Positions 42,917 through 43,066 of a DNA stretch of 43,066 nt are shown here, piece by piece; position 1 is the first letter of the stretch, and every line of letters starts with the position of its first letter. The position numbers and the translations under genes were made by a program. The notes beneath the pieces were generated by a model that worked only from the letters and a program-made list of their open reading frames with translations, was not told the origin of the DNA and did not search any database. Origin of the DNA: Acidobacteriota bacterium (GTDB lineage: Bacteria; Acidobacteriota; Thermoanaerobaculia; Multivoradales; JAHEKO01); assembly GCA_029263375.1 (NCBI GenBank), contig JAJCXP010000135.1, positions 1 to 43,066 of the forward strand, read 5' to 3'.

Positions 42917-43066
42917 ATGGAGGAGACCGCACCAGCCGTTTCGTGCCGGGAGCTCGGTCGCCGTTTCGGTTCGCGCTGGGTGCTCGCCCACGTCGACCTG
43001 AACGTCGGCCGCGGCGAGAGCCTGCTGCTCGCGGGCGCCAACGGCTCGGGCAAGACGACGCTCCTG
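42917..43066 (+). CDS. ABC transporter ATP-binding protein, possibly CcmA-like (3' partial)
   Basis: Fifty codons are visible before the window ends. They begin with ATG 42917 and read METAP-like polar residues, CRELGRRFGSRWVLAHVDLNVGRGESLLLAGANGSGKTTLL, of which GANGSGKTT is the Walker A motif and the stretch before it the first strands of an ABC ATPase. The G-A-N-G-S-G-K-T form is frequent in CcmA (haem exporter) and ABC-2 type ATPases; the rest of the gene is needed to decide. Confidence 0.85.
   Translation, partial: MEETAPAVSCRELGRRFGSRWVLAHVDLNVGRGESLLLAGANGSGKTTLL

Overview
The window is GC-rich, gene-dense bacterial chromosome with no phage, insertion sequence, CRISPR array, rRNA or tRNA that I can see. 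The gene content suggests an Acidobacteriota-like bacterium, perhaps of the Thermoanaerobaculia type. That inference rests on an ECF sigma factor of the type paired with Ser/Thr kinases, winged-helix regulators fused to PD40 propellers, a PQQ-like propeller protein, a CSLREA beta-helix protein and a TAXI-TRAP transporter. The lineage call is inference from gene content, not from a marker gene. The largest gene-free gaps are about 180-210 bp (7699-7898, 13682-13857, 17376-17580, 32907-33090, 33472-33682).

Layout. 1-3239: the 3' part of a TonB-dependent receptor, followed 2 bp later by a flavin-dependent halogenase-like oxidoreductase. 3236-4605: a polytopic membrane protein divergent from a minimal membrane-tethered winged-helix regulator. 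4679-6357: DUF3311 plus a sodium:solute symporter. 6379-9167: a secreted coiled-coil protein divergent from an OmpA-family protein. 9225-13681: a CDF metal exporter, a GT4 glycosyltransferase, an M20-like secreted hydrolase with a degraded metal centre, and a YbgC-like thioesterase. 13679-13860: a 182-bp near-palindrome between convergent genes, which shares a 23-bp edge with a second site at 25102.

13858-18907 (minus strand): a four-gene PhnD-C-E-E-type ABC importer whose binding protein resembles the putative selenate-binding family, an anchorless TonB C-terminal protein next to a possible gene remnant, and a diheme cytochrome c lipoprotein. 19003-25104 (plus strand): a winged-helix/PD40 regulator, a LolD/MacB-type ATPase, a very large FtsX-type permease and a PilZ protein. 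25148-29683 (minus strand): a membrane PQQ-like propeller, a TAXI binding lipoprotein and a fused TRAP permease. 29764-36112: an NT5C-like HAD phosphatase, a CSLREA/thrombospondin-3 surface protein, a VOC protein and a molybdopterin oxidoreductase. 36110-43066: an ABC exporter, an ECF sigma factor, a Ser/Thr kinase fused to a STAND-like ATPase and TPRs, a DUF4242 protein, an ICMT-like methyltransferase and the start of another ABC ATPase.

Themes are envelope transport, membrane-linked regulation and surface proteins. The points most worth a second look are the palindromic element and its relative, the M20-like protein that has lost three of five metal ligands, the receptor/halogenase pair, the split regulator/membrane-protein pair, the selenate-type importer with its decayed neighbour, and several genes with a -10-like hexamer 6-9 bp before the start codon, which suggests leaderless mRNAs.
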